A DNA stretch of 64,000 nucleotides from Glandiceps talaboti. Its lineage: Eukaryota; Hemichordata; Enteropneusta; Spengelidae. Shown here one piece after another: positions 12,535-23,634 of the stretch. Both the position numbers and the translations under genes were made by a program. The stretch is taken from contig NC_135549.1 in NCBI RefSeq assembly GCF_964340395.1, positions 24,757,342 to 24,821,341 of the forward strand, given 5' to 3'. Every line of letters begins with the position of its first letter. Within the stretch, counting starts at the first letter, position 1. The notes under the pieces are model-generated. The model was not told the DNA's origin. It did not search any database and saw only the letters and a list, made by a program, of their open reading frames with translations.

Positions 12535-13523
12535 TTCAGTGATGCGGGTGTGACCTGTATCAATTCCTTGTCTTTTGTTGGCCTTTATTAAAACTCCTAC
12601 TACAGTGAGAGCTATGCTATTGTTCTATAAAAGCTTCACATTACATGTTAGTTGGTCATAAGATCGTGTTGCCCAATGAATGAGCGAGTCCTCCCCTTTC
12701 TTCACCTATATACAGATACACCCACAGATGTATCCTGTATGAGGTGCCAGAGTGTTGTAATGGCAGACAGAAATTCTACAAAAAAGGATATTCAAATTGA
12801 AAATGCTGATTTAGGATGTGATTGGTACAGCATTTTCTTGCATTGTTGAACTGACATGGAGATGTGAAGTCGTAGTAATGCATGGTATGGAGTCAATTAA
12901 TTGGTTATTTGCATATATGATGAACTTTTGCAATAAGGGATATATAGCCCACGAGCGATCGCCGCCATTGGACGCTTGACAATGTAATCGAACGCCTGTG
13001 ACCTTTGTGAACCATATTTTCACGCAATGCTTAATGGGAAATAACGTAAACACGCCATCAACGGCAACTATATTTGAACTTAGCTTGATAGCTTACCCCT
13101 CGTCTCTGGTACCTTTACACCCCTATATATAATAGTTAATCCATTAAAAGAAACCAATCAACGCTCTTGAGGCAGGGCAAAGTTCACAGAGTCTTGCACG
13201 ATAAACTTTTCATCTTACACGACCGTGAAAGTATAATTTCCACTTGCTCATTAAATATTCAAATTTTAACGGACTCAAAAACGGCCGCAATGATATTTTA
13301 CATGGAAAAAGTGCTAAATCCTTCAATATACATACAAATTTCGTCATATTCACACTTTTGATGTTGATTTGTTGGTACATGAAAATCGTAAGTCACTTCC
13401 GTGTTAGCGAACACTCGATCCGATCGAGCTGAAATAAATACATACTCACATTGTTTGTTTATGGTAACTATGGGTCCTTGACTCTCAGGAGACATTCAAA
13501 TTACCAGATTTTTACAACGTTTC
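12535..13523. other. No gene recognised
   Basis: Several short open frames occur, but none has a domain motif, consistent composition or splice context. Confidence 0.5.
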
Positions 13524-13937
13524 TTGATTTTAAAAGCTTGTTTTGGTGGTGTTATCTTATTTTCAGTGTTTTTTTTCACCAGAATACACCTCGACATGCT
13601 GGTTCACTATGCACTGTGCATCGAACTAGCTGTAGGATCGCCCCGTGCCATTCAGCACATGGCGAGGATGCTAATTAATATTCATGCCTTCTGTTTCACG
13701 GTCAGAAGAATTTTTTTTCGAGAATTAAAAAATCGTTCAATATACAAAGGTTTTCTTGCGTATTTGTGTAGGTTATATGTGACAGCTATAACTGAAAACC
13801 TTGACAGTGAAAGTTTTGTTAGCTTTCTAATGCAAAAAAGGTGGGTGTGTCTTGAGTGCCTATTGTTTGGCCGGCTATACATGCTGTGTGTGTTACGTTT
13901 AAGCATAGACAGTAGAGAGAGATTGTCTATGCTTTAA
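13524..13937 (+). CDS. Unidentified open frame, 137 codons
   Basis: The frame starts with a hydrophobic segment (GGVILFSVFFF) and contains many Cys and Leu, but no motif I recognise. Its last part overlaps a short hairpin (AAGCATAGACA and its complement about 12 bases apart near 13901-13934). There is no supporting promoter, splice site or neighbour. It may be non-coding. Confidence 0.2.
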   Translation: MILKACFGGVILFSVFFFTRIHLDMLVHYALCIELAVGSPRAIQHMARMLINIHAFCFTVRRIFFRELKNRSIYKGFLAYLCRLYVTAITENLDSESFVSFLMQKRWVCLECLLFGRLYMLCVLRLSIDSRERLSML

Positions 13938-14480
13938 GTGTGTTATATTTTAATGTACCTTTGGTCACAGTTAGTTATTTCTGAATTCTAGGCTCTGAAA
14001 TAGCATGACAGTATTTTTTGTTATAATTATTTAATTTTCCTTTTGTTTGTTTGTTTGTTTGTCTGGTCATAAGTGGGGATGTCAAAGTTCAACGAGTCGA
14101 AAAGTTTCAAAACAACATTCATTGTCAATTTTTTTCTAAACAAAAATAGATTGAACAAAAAAATAAAAAAAAACAATGACAAAACACAACAATAACATTA
14201 CACCACACCACACTATAACATGACATCACATTGATCATGATAGCAATAACCAAGACCTTGGATCAATTCAACATTTTTTATTGTTTCATTCCAATACATG
14301 TTTCTTTGATAACATCCAACAATAACCTCATAGTGAGTAACTGACATATCATGTAACATCACGAACATTGCTGGTGGCAAAACAATAGTGTGGTTCATTA
14401 TCCGTGTTTGTACTCTTCGTACGATGCCATTGTGTTGCGTGTTGTCTTGATAGTGAGTGACTGACATAGCATGTAATAGC
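13938..14480. other. Low-complexity spacer
   Basis: Contains a short GTTT run (14045-14062) and two copies of a ~30-bp unit around TAGTGAGTAACTGACAT (near 14332 and 14450). No gene is recognised. Confidence 0.45.
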
Positions 14481-16183
14481 CTATGTCATTCTTTTATTCC
14501 TATGGCTTTTTGCACTAGTTGTAGAAAGATCAGGAAGACCTGGGTTACTGAATACATTATATGTTTTCACCAGCAGCTCTTGACGTTTTGAAGTATTATG
14601 TACTGTTGCATAAATTCTATTGAGTTTATTTATGTAACAATGAATACTTTCAGTGACTTGTTCTGTTTCCATGCCAATGGTATGTAAATTTCTGACTTTT
14701 CGTACCACCTCAACTGTCAATATGTGGAATTTCCTTGTAAGATTAACATGGGGGAATGTAACAGGAAACCAATTTCCAAAACGTGTACACCTCATGACCA
14801 AGATTTCCACTTCGTGTTTGCACAGTAGTCTGTTTGCCATCATAACATCATGGATTAAGCTGAATTCAGTTAGAAGCGTACAGACTTTTACCAACATGGC
14901 ATGGGAACCAAACACCTTGTCACCATTACCTGTCTTTAGGAGGGTAGGTTTAAATACATTATGAATCCTTCTTATGTTTGTCTTTAAACATAGTCTACGT
15001 ACATCAGGGCCAGTCAATGCCCCAGAATGGTACACACACCGTTTCAGATTAAAACTATCAAGGGCAGCATCAAGTTTCTGTTTAAAAGGACCTCTCACAT
15101 TTTGAATTTTTTTTTACAACATTCTGGAGTTCTGTATCAGTTGCTTTCTGCTGCTCATTAACATACTTTTGCTGAACTCTGATTTGTTTCCGTTTTTCAA
15201 GTAGAGCATTTTCTTGATGTGTTTTCTCTTTTCTAGCTTCTATAGCAGCTGCTTCACTTGTCTTATCAATCAACTTTCCACCTGACTTCTGATAATATAT
15301 GGCATATTTCTCTTTAACATCACTTATGCTTTGTTCTATTTCGCGACTTTGTTCTTCCTGCATAATTAGTTGTTCAGCTGATGAAAGTAATGCTTCTGAC
15401 AGTTATTTCCTACTTTCTATCAAAGTTTCCATTTCATTGGTATGTATACCATTCTCACTGAAAAAAAGTTTTATCTAATTCAAGAGCTACAGATTCTATC
15501 AGATTTAGTATTACCAGCCCAATACCAAGGCACAGATGAAAGGGGGGGGGGGTCACAGTTAAATTGTCAATAATAAAACCTGAGGCTTTAATTAAAGGAG
15601 GCAGTTCACAGTTATAATGATTGTATGCTTTTACATTAGCCGTACTGGCAAAGTTCACTGAATGTCTATCACAATCCTCAAAAGTTCTCAGTGCATATGT
15701 AGCTGGAGTGTAGTCTGGGAGAAGCTCTTTGTACTTATTGAGAACATGGTATGCATGGGGTCTACCCTTTTGTAAATCAGAAAGTGTGCAGTAACAGTGG
15801 AGACAAAAGTATCTCCCATTTGGACCAGTTACTCCCAATAATCTTGCAAGCCACTCCCAGTCTCCTCCGCAGCTAAGTTTGCAATGAGAGTAGGTAGACT
15901 TGGATGGTGCACACTGTTTATCATCGTCATCTGTTTCCATGGCTGCACTTCCTGCACAGCTCACTGCGTCACTGTTGACTAATGCTGAAATGCCTGAAGC
16001 GTTGGTACATGTTGGACTGCAACTGTTTACTGTACCTGTTAAAAGAGGGGAAATTACATTTGCATTTACATTCAAATGTGTTTTGTACTCAAACAAAGGT
16101 ATGCTAGCATCCCCAAAACAAAATAGTGATGTGGGCATTTTATTTAGAGATTTGTCTGCATGTGTTGGACATTTAAAGAACAC
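14481..16183 (-). pseudogene. Uncharacterised transposon-type protein, broken in three frames
   Basis: Three consecutive minus-strand frames (15455-16183, 15082-15363, 14481-15098) look like one gene of about 560 codons. The N-terminal part has GGDWEWLARLLGVTGPNGRY followed by FCLHCYC, then PPFHLCLGIGLVILNLIE. The middle is a coiled coil rich in E, K and Q. The C-terminal part has RKFHIL and, later, GMETEQVTESIHCYINKL. I know this layout from repetitive, function-unknown invertebrate proteins, probably DDE-like transposases, with the Asp of GGDW and the final Glu region as candidate catalytic residues. That role is inference. A stop and a frame shift separate the pieces. A second family member lies at 27802-28973. 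Confidence 0.5.
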
Positions 16184-16300
16184 ATAAGCTTGTTATTTTC
16201 TGCAGCAACAGTACAGAACATGTGACAGTGCAGTGCTTCCACATTATATTTGTACATGTACAGGGGAATTCATTTGTGATGGACTACATTTGGTGTATGG

Positions 16301-16345
16301 TTTAGATTTGTGAAGGAAGGAATTGTGTTAGTTTTGCAGTAGTTA
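16301..16345. repeat. Left arm of a perfect 45-bp inverted repeat
   Basis: Pairs base for base with 16694-16738. The repeat encloses the hairpin element at 16446-16658 and separates the broken gene on its left from the plus-strand gene on its right. Confidence 0.9.
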
Positions 16346-16445
16346 TAAATTGAAATGAGTTATAAAATTTGTGAAGGTGTAAATGTATATTTTACCGTTT
16401 CTGCACCCCAAAGTTTTAATTTCAACTTGTGAGTACCATCACTAA

Positions 16446-16658
16446 CAATCTGATTAAAATCCGATGTAGATGTCAGCTAATCGTTCATTGCTATTTTACC
16501 TTCGTTATTTTGCCTGAATTTTGACCTTCTTGGTACATGTTTACATTTTTTAGCTAAAAACGTAAACATGTACTACGCAGGTCAATTCAAGCTAAATAAC
16601 GATGGTAAGATAGCAATGCACGATTAGCCGACATCTACATCGGATTTTAATCAGATTG
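16446..16658. mobile_element. Hairpin (foldback) MITE, older copy
   Basis: The 213-bp element begins CAATCTGATTAAAATCC and ends with the complement. Its two ~105-bp halves fold on each other with roughly 85 percent identity. The same ends occur on the hairpin at 61114-61338, but the inner stem sequences differ. No target duplication is visible here. Confidence 0.75.
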
Positions 16659-16693
16659 GGATGAACCTGTTGTCATTGCTGAGTGCAGGGCTC

Positions 16694-16738
16694 TAACTAC
16701 TGCAAAACTAACACAATTCCTTCCTTCACAAATCTAAA
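16694..16738. repeat. Right arm of the 45-bp inverted repeat
   Basis: Perfect reverse complement of 16301-16345. Confidence 0.9.
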
Positions 16739-16739
16739 A

Positions 16740-17545
16740 AAGTACTTGAAAATAGCAAGGAAAATTGCCCCTGAAAGAAAAAAGAGAGAATTTATACACA
16801 GTAAAGTCATACGAGAACAGAGACTAGAGTTGCAAAGAGAGAAAATGAAAAAAAAATGAATAGTTACAAAGAAAACTTCAAATGAAAGAACAACTTAAAC
16901 ATCGTGTAGAAACAAAATGGGGCGGGTGGTTAACAGAAGACGTAGTTGACAGTATGGTATCACAGCTGACAAGGTGTCAACAACTAAAAGCAGTCAAAGA
17001 TCAAATCAATTACCGAATCCAGATACTACAATTTAACTTGCCAAACAAGAGATTGGCTAAGTGGCAAAACAACAAAGTAAAATTAACTGTAAGAGAGCTT
17101 GTGGAAAACTTAAAATCAATAATACGACTAGATGTCAGAGCTGTACCTACACATGTCAAAGAAATAAATGAAAACCTAAAGAAAAGAAAAACCAGACGTC
17201 AGCAGGTGCAAACAAAACACAGGAAGACAACACTGCAAACAGATGTATATTTTGGCATAGGCAGTGTGCATCCCGGTATGCATGTGGCTGTAGCATACGA
17301 TCGCGAGGAACAGTGGTATGTGGGAAAAATTATAAACATGAACACTGAATATGAAACAGCTGAAGTACAATTTCTCGAAAGGAAAAGTGAAAATTCTTTC
17401 CAATGACAGAGACAAAATTGAATGTAAATTCATTCTGAAGGCGGTAGAAATTGCACCGAAAGACTCTTTGTTGAGAGCTTGGAAAATTGATAACATTGAT
17501 GATATAGACTTGGCCTACCATACATTCAAGGAACGATATTTCTAA
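16740..17545 (+). pseudogene. Uncharacterised transposon-associated protein, frame-broken
   Basis: The main open frame (16882-17406) contains KWGGWLTEDVVDSM, then INYRIQILQFNL, KLTVRELVENLK and a C-terminal GMHVAVAYDREEQWYVGKI. That last segment resembles an SH3/Tudor-like barrel I have seen at the end of repeat-encoded invertebrate proteins. The frame then changes at an A-rich stretch near 17385, and the domain continues as KVKILSNDRDKIECKFIL to a stop at 17545. Upstream coding-like sequence from 16740 (basic and Glu-rich) is separated by an in-frame TAG near 16862. Two breaks suggest a dead copy. It reads away from the related gene at 14481-16183. Confidence 0.45.
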
Positions 17546-18589
17546 GACTATCATCCCTCGTCATCTCTGTTGTGCTAAATGTAAATGTAAGTAATGAATG
17601 CAAGTTCAAAATTAATAATGATAGGGTATAATTAACAGTTTCCATGATATTCCTGCTTATTATCCAGTTTGTAGAAGGTTGTTGCATGTTCAGACTTATT
17701 AACTTCAATATTAAGGTTGAATGTACTAGCTATAAACCCGAGTAAATCATGTTTATTTTGCTTAGATTTTCTTTTTAATACCAATTATTTGATACTTTTA
17801 ATTATTGAATGTAATACATATAAACCTCTAAACAAACATTTTATCACTTTGCTGAATGTATCAATTAGTAATATACAACATGAACAGAAAAGTGTTTTAA
17901 AGAAAATTCCTAAAAATCCAATATAGCCGCCATTGTCCATAATGAAAACATAAGGCTCTTCATGATTTTCAATGTGTTGAAAATATGAAAATATAATCTG
18001 AATATATTCTTTGACTTTATTTTTTGATTTTGTAACTAAATAACTTTTATCTGAAAAGTTTAGCTCAATTGAGTGGATTACTTTGAAGTTAGCAGTCATC
18101 AAAGTTTTAAGATTTTGATGTTTTTCAATGGTGCCGCACTGAAAAAAACTATGTCAGATGAAATATTTAGCATATTTGGATGTCCTAAAATTGAAAAATA
18201 CAAGAAAATGTTTTCGAAATCATTGAAAATTGTTTTTAATAGGTAAAACTCTTTCAGTATCTTAAACAGTTTGCTTGTGAATGCAGTTTTTTTAAGAAGT
18301 TAACTTCCTGTAAAATTGGGAAATTGCTATTTTTTCGAGATTTACAACTCAATTTACTCAAAAACAGGTAAATTTTAGCTTGGTAAAAGTGTAATAACTT
18401 TTGAACCAGTGGACCAATTTCAATAATTTTTTTTCATTTTACTTCACTTTCGTAGAATGATAATTGTTTAGTATTGAAATATTGCTATTATTGATCTAAA
18501 TTTTTCACTGAACTCCCTATATACCGAAGTCACAAGACCAGAGTTGTATGATTTCTACCTTGTATCTCAGTCTGTACAGTGATAGCCTT
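17546..18589. other. No gene recognised
   Basis: AT-rich sequence without a protein-like frame. TTTTAAAGAAAATTCC-type runs dominate, and no repeat family is identified. Confidence 0.5.
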
Positions 18590-18774
18590 TAGGCAATATC
18601 TTAGTTACACACTGTAAGTGCGAACGTAGGCAATATCTTAGTTACACACTGTAAGTGCGAACATAGGCAATATCTTAGTTTCACACTGTAAGTGCGAACG
18701 TAGGCAATATCTTAGTTACACACTGTAAGTGCGAACGTAGGCAATATCTTAGTTTCACACTGTAAGTGCGAACT
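18590..18774. repeat. 37-bp tandem repeat, five units
   Basis: Five head-to-tail 37-bp units each contain GGCAATATCTTAGTT, then ACACTGTAAGTGCGAAC, with single-base variation (TTACAC or TTTCAC). The second half of the unit is also the start of the ~400-bp repeat that follows, so the array looks like local amplification of that repeat's edge. Confidence 0.9.
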
Positions 18775-19143
18775 TCATAGGAAACAACCATAGTTACTTT
18801 CCTGGCAAATCTACCTACAGTGTTGCAATTTAGAATTATGCAAATATCTCATGAAAAAGGCGCACGCAAATTAATGTTGCGATAAAGCGTGAGTTTTGTC
18901 ACGTAGGCACTTGATACCATTAGCTATCATAAAACCGCAAATATAAACAACTCGTTAGCGTCTAGTATGAGTATTTCCAATGGATAAAAATTAAATAAAA
19001 ATGGAAAAACTAATATAGGTAAACACGGCATCGTGAATGTGTGACCGTCACGTAAAATATATAGATTTATCGTGACGTCGTATTTTTCTTTTACGTGGAT
19101 CGTGAACGTTTGGAGGACGGGTACGGTGTACTCCGTGCTGGGG
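18746..19143. repeat. ~400-bp dispersed repeat 'W', copy 1
   Basis: Starts ATCTTAGTTTCACACTG and ends at CTCCGTGCTGGGG, just before the next GATCTTAG. A partial tandem copy follows at 19144-19345 and another copy in the same orientation lies at 25049-25414. It holds no convincing gene; the shared open frames are parts of the repeat. Confidence 0.8.
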
Positions 19144-19345
19144 GATCTTAGTTTCACACTGTAAGTGCGAACGTCATAGGAAACAACCATAGTTACTTTC
19201 CTGGCAAATCTACCTACAGTGTTGCAATTTACAATTATGCAAATATCTCATGAAAAAGGCGCACGCAAATTAATGTTGCTAAAAAGCTTGAGTTTTGTCA
19301 CGTAGGCACTTGATAGCAATTACCATTGCATTAGCTATCATAAAA
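19144..19345. repeat. Repeat W, partial tandem copy
   Basis: The first ~200 bp of W repeats here directly after copy 1, then diverges into unique sequence. Confidence 0.8.
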
Positions 19346-19852
19346 CCACTTTGTTAGTGAACAACCAATCAGGCAAGAAATATACAAAAGTTCTCATATA
19401 AATGTGACAAAACGCCCTGTGTCTACTACAAATTTAGATTCTTTGTATCACTGTTGGTATGCGGTTTCATATAGCACGCCATGTTTATTGTTATTGAATA
19501 GTCTAGACATAGTTAGCTTATTGGAGTATAGCACAGAGGAACAAGCAAATGCGGTTTCTCTCATCCGATTTGATTGCTTTTTATTAGTCCTGTTCACGTT
19601 TCTATGTATATTAGTATAGCGATTTCATATTAGAGTAGTAAAGTTACTTGACCCCTAAGGCAAGTAGTCAAATTTCTTGACCCTAAAAGAAAAGGTCTGT
19701 AAATTTTACGTAATGTGATTGGTTAACGATCCTTGAACTTGGCCAGCGTCCAAGCCAGGTCCGGCATACATGATGATTGACAGGTCATTTCGATGTGAAG
19801 TAGAGAGTTTATTTTTAGTCTAAGGCTATTCATATGCAAACTAGCGGTTTCC

Positions 19853-19859
19853 TATATAA
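19853..19859 (+). promoter_or_regulatory. TATA box of gene X copy 1
   Basis: TATATAA lies 30 bp before a likely start site near 19884 and 135 bp before the first in-frame ATG (19988). The inverted second copy of the gene lacks this segment. Confidence 0.5.
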
Positions 19860-19891
19860 GTAGTAAACTTCAGAGCCTCGACGAACAGATT

Positions 19892-20728
19892 TTGCCAGTC
19901 TGTTACACGTGTAGCTCGTTGGACAAAACACCAGTGGAGTTTCGAACAACTAGACAAAGTGACGACGTTCCTTGTCTTCTGAAATGCATGGACGGACGGT
20001 TCACTGTATGCAGCCCAAGGGAAGCCTGGCATCTGCTTGAACTTCAAATTCTCAATCACAACCTATCTTTCATGACTGAAGATCAACGATTGGACATGTC
20101 GAAATATTTGAAAAGAAGTCAAGGAGAAGAAACTGTTTTGTCTTGTATTCGAAATAGCTCTCCAGTCGGTCACTTTTTAGACAAGGATCCGTCCCCACTA
20201 CTACCCCTGGCTGACATTTCCAGTGTGTCACAGCCAAACGGAAAACACTTCGTTGCATTGCAATTGGATAAAGTCTTACTTTTTAGGTATGAAGACAGTG
20301 GTTTTTTGACTGACAAAGAACGCGAGAATTTCAAAGCCAAGATGTATCGTTTGCAACACAACGAAAATGACTATTTCGGTGTGATATACTGGTTCAAACT
20401 TGAAAAGCAGTTGGATGAACAGCCATACAACTTCCAAGTCGTACCTGACAAAAGGAATTTATCCGGGGCATCGAATCATTACCAGAATTTTGAGAATGGA
20501 GTCAACGGTAGTTGTAACGGCAGAGTGTATTTCGTCAAAGAGAGAGTCGGCAGAAAATTTATCTGCTCGTCCGAAATGGCTACCACCGCCGTTGAAAGAC
20601 CATCGAGTGTGTCTACGTTCATTAAACCCAAACGTCGAAACGTTGATGCTCACCAAAACTTTAAAGACCAATATGAAAAATACGGGTTTTCAGTCATTGG
20701 AAACTTTGTCACAATATACTATAAATAA
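19892..20728 (+). CDS. Gene X copy 1, unknown function
   Basis: The open frame runs to a stop at 20728. The first ATG in frame is 19988 (MDGRFTVCSPREAWHLL); earlier codons are open but lack ATG. The product is about 247 residues, soluble in character, with KERENFKAKMYRL and NENDYFGVIYWFKLEKQL mid-protein. I recognise no domain. The copy at 25434-26536 in inverse orientation is about 90 percent identical and continues past FVT into sequence absent here. So this copy's end, IYYK then stop, was probably created by an insertion at about 20713. A coiled-coil piece of the same gene lies beyond it at 21411-21690. A TATA box sits at 19853. Confidence 0.5.
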   Translation: MPVCYTCSSLDKTPVEFRTTRQSDDVPCLLKCMDGRFTVCSPREAWHLLELQILNHNLSFMTEDQRLDMSKYLKRSQGEETVLSCIRNSSPVGHFLDKDPSPLLPLADISSVSQPNGKHFVALQLDKVLLFRYEDSGFLTDKERENFKAKMYRLQHNENDYFGVIYWFKLEKQLDEQPYNFQVVPDKRNLSGASNHYQNFENGVNGSCNGRVYFVKERVGRKFICSSEMATTAVERPSSVSTFIKPKRRNVDAHQNFKDQYEKYGFSVIGNFVTIYYK

Positions 20729-21296
20729 AGAAGTAAATATTGATTAAACCAAGATATTATCAATTGTGTTTTTCTTTATATCCCTCGCAAAAGAAGCACC
20801 GTTTCGGAGCTTCAGTTCATATAAAATGCTGTTTCGGCAATCTGTTTTACTGTCCCGTAAAACTCCACAATGTACTGCAGCATGTTCTCTTTCATTCAAA
20901 GGTATATTTTGAAGAGACAGATATGACGACTAATGTTTAATAATTATTTTTACGTAATTTTATGAAAATAATATAGACCGGAATCAACTGTGTGTTCGAG
21001 CCTACCGCAACTCTAAGATATTATCAATTGCGCGAGCGCACTAAGCATTGATTTTGCACCATGTCTATCCGTATACTTTCTTTTTTCTTTATTCTTTTTT
21101 GGAGTCTTCAATATTTATATAAACTATTTTTCTGCGATTATTATAAAAAAAAATATTTCATTTTTTAAAAAGACTAGAAAGTGTACAAGTACATACATAT
21201 ATTTTTAATCATTCCATTTCTGGCCTTATACCCAAAATAACAAATATGTGTAGACGTGTATAATGAGTTTATTAAAATATACTATAAATAAAGAAT
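20713..21296. other. ~560-bp insertion in gene X copy 1 flanked by direct repeats
   Basis: The sequence ATATACTATAAATAAAGAA occurs at both ends (about 20714-20732 and 21277-21295). The gene X reading frame is interrupted exactly there. The insert has no gene I recognise. Long flanking repeats could be a target duplication or part of the insert. Confidence 0.5.
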
Positions 21297-21410
21297 TCGA
21301 AGTAAGTATGTAAATGTAACTCATAGCTAACTTGGGCCTTTATTACCTGTATGACATCATTATCATTTTCGAGTTTCACCAGAATTGTTGCCTCATGCCC
21401 CTGGTTGGAC

Positions 21411-21690
21411 AAGCCATTAGAAGTATGAATGACACAATTTCGAAACTGAACAATTCGCTACGTCAAAAGGACGAAGAAATGGGATTACTAAGGACAGAAA
21501 ACAGTTAGGGTTCTAGCGAAGAAATCGAGAGGTTAAATACTTTACTTCTAGAAAAGGACAAGGAAATTGTTGCACTATAAACGCTGAAAACGCAGACCTC
21601 AAACGAAAACTTGATTCAATGCAAAGTACTGTTTTGGAAATTGCAAACGAAGATGAATTGTATCGAAAAGAGTTTTGCTGAGAACGATAA
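21411..21690 (+). pseudogene. Gene X copy 1, coiled-coil C-terminal remnant
   Basis: The segment matches the reverse complement of 25440-25820. It reads SMNDTISKLNNSLRQKDEEM and an E/L/K-rich coiled coil, interrupted by a TAG after RTEN and further breaks before the end. It is separated from the main frame by the insertion at 20713-21296, so the copy is non-functional. Confidence 0.55.
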
Positions 21691-21839
21691 GCACGTTAAA
21701 TTTTTAATGAATCAGTTTCGTCTTCACGGTTTTACACGGTAGAAATGATGCCTGACTTCTGACTTCGTTTCAATAATAATTATACTAAAACTATTAGAAT
21801 TGAACTAGACTCAAATAGTGTGTGTATATTTTGTTTGAG

Positions 21840-21975
21840 TACATGCAGTATATGGGATGAAGGGTGGAAGTAGAATTGGGAATTGAGATGGAGGGTAGAG
21901 GAAGAATAGGATGAAGGGTAGGTGTAGAATGGCATGAGCGGTAGACGTAGAATGAGGTGATGAAGGGTAGAATGT
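21840..21975. repeat. Degenerate minisatellite
   Basis: Units resembling GGATGAAGGGTAGAAGTAGAAT recur about every 20-25 bp, ending at the boundary of the direct duplication at 21978. Confidence 0.5.
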
Positions 21976-21977
21976 AG

Positions 21978-23460
21978 CCTATCAAGTGTTCCTTATCGCC
22001 CCCCCCCCCTCCCCACTATTGTGCGCACCCAGCGATCACATGGGGTTAACCTTTTCTTTGGCCGCACAGTACATAGATATTCTAGTACGAAACGTCCAGT
22101 AGATATCAGTACATACAAAAACAACCCAATTATTTTGCAATGCAAGGCTCTGTGCAACATCACGTGGATTTTGTGCTTTATATGTTATCTCTGTTATAGG
22201 CTATTGCATCATGGGGGTAAGCAGAAATAATGTATTCAAGTTTTATACTGATTATTTGTACATCCTGATTGCCTGTACCCAAACTTTGTAAAAATCTCTC
22301 TTGGATATTCAGTGCAAGTTGAATACATTATTCCTGTTGATTCCCATGAGGCAATGTCCCACAGCAAAGATACATATAAGGCATGGGTAAATTGATGTTT
22401 CTCTGAAATTGCATGTAATTGCCATAGTTTATGAAAAATGACTTAATTTCCTCGAGTGGTGTTCCCTTTTATTTTTTTTTGCCATGGTTAGATGAAATCT
22501 CACAAATTGGGAAAAGGCACTCATGACACATACATGCATGTTTGACATTCAAATAAGCAAACTTGTGTACAGATGGTGTCATGATTTGTTTGTTCCGACA
22601 GACTGAGAGAAAGGAAAAGTGCTACAGTTACCTCTATTAGCAGAAAATCTACCTTTCATTTTTCACATTGTAAGGAGCAGATGGTATCAAAATGCAGGAG
22701 TCGAGGCACAAGAAATAAAGTAAAAAGCTTACCGGCAAATACTTTTATTGCCTAAAATTAAGCACGCGTCACGCACATGCACAAGCTTACAGTCCATTTA
22801 CAGAGATTTTTATTTAAAACTCATTTTTGATTAGGAAAAGGTATGTGGGATTCGTAACCAGCAAGAAATAAAGCAGTGTCCATATTACTTTTAACACGAT
22901 ACAGAGTCGAATTTCTAATTGCTTTTTTCACCAGTTCGATTTGATATTTCGCCTGTCTTCTGTAGGACCAAATGAGGAAAATGGTTTCTAAAAGTATCCA
23001 GCTACACAGTGATACTAGGTAAATTGTAGACAATATGCAAGACATGAAAATAAACACCGGTGTGAATATTAGAATAGCTGTCATGGGACATATTAACATG
23101 ATGGAATTAATTATCCACATCAATGGAAACCACTGACCCAATTTCAACACAGAGCAAATTACAATGCTCGATAAGACTATTCCGAAATATGATACGATGA
23201 GTGTTAGTATACTTCCTTTACATTTCCCCTTTGTAATTCGGTCTTGTCCCTCGCGAGGTGTGTCCAACTTGACCTTGTTTGTATCGTTGTATCCCATACA
23301 GTTCAATAACACTGTAGTCAATTTTGTCTGCTATGTAACCGGAACTGTTTCTAAGTATCTCTTCGTGTCGACGAAACAAAGACAAAGCCTCTTGTATTTG
23401 GTGACTCTTGCCAAGGAAATATTCAACAGTTATGGGTGCCAAGATGTTAATAACAACCGA
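21978..23460. repeat. Direct duplication D, copy 1
   Basis: Matches 29888-32395 at roughly 95 percent by eye. Copy 1 lacks the LINE insertion of copy 2. It contains a C-homopolymer near 22000-22010, a ~700-bp non-coding part and the 3' end of the membrane-protein gene. Confidence 0.85.
22821..23442 (-). pseudogene. Multi-pass membrane protein gene, copy 1 (5'-truncated, frame-shifted)
   Basis: The 3' frame (22821-23321) has hydrophobic segments around TLIVSYFGIVLSSIVICSV and a long one from MWIINSIMLICPMTAILIF through SLCSWILLETIFLIW, then a basic cytosolic-looking tail. The 5' frame (23218-23442) begins APITVEYFLGKSHQIQEALS. A 2-base deletion, relative to copy 2 at 31688-32377, separates them near 23312. 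The upstream exon present in copy 2 (32386-32730) is absent, replaced by the TATA promoter block at 23466. I recognise no family. Confidence 0.5.
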
Positions 23461-23465
23461 TAACC

Positions 23466-23634
23466 GACGACGACGATTGTAGCTCCGGCACGTGATGTGT
23501 CACGTGTGTTAGTACGTCAGAGTTTTATTGTTCGAAAGTCTATATAATGCGATGTTCAGTGTGGCTACTTGTGTTCTTGCAGTGATTTCATTCCTGTTTT
23601 TCGTTCGAAAGTGTTAAGGTTGGTAAAGTATTGT
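23466..23634 (+). promoter_or_regulatory. Duplicated TATA promoter and 5' exon module, copy 1
   Basis: The block has CACGTG-type motifs (CACGTGATGTGTCACGTGTG), ACGTCAG, and TATATAAT at 23541-23548. A transcribed-looking leader follows, ending at a donor-like GGTTG|GTAAAG near 23622. The same block occurs at 34030-34201. Downstream here an alternative short exon with ATG at 23683 (GATATGGATTTGTTGAATAG|GTAAGG) may follow. Its orientation diverges from the membrane-protein gene on its left. Confidence 0.55.

Noticed and set aside
18590-18774. CRISPR-like array of 37-bp repeats
   Set aside because: Units are contiguous with no spacers, and the genome is eukaryotic. It is an ordinary tandem repeat.
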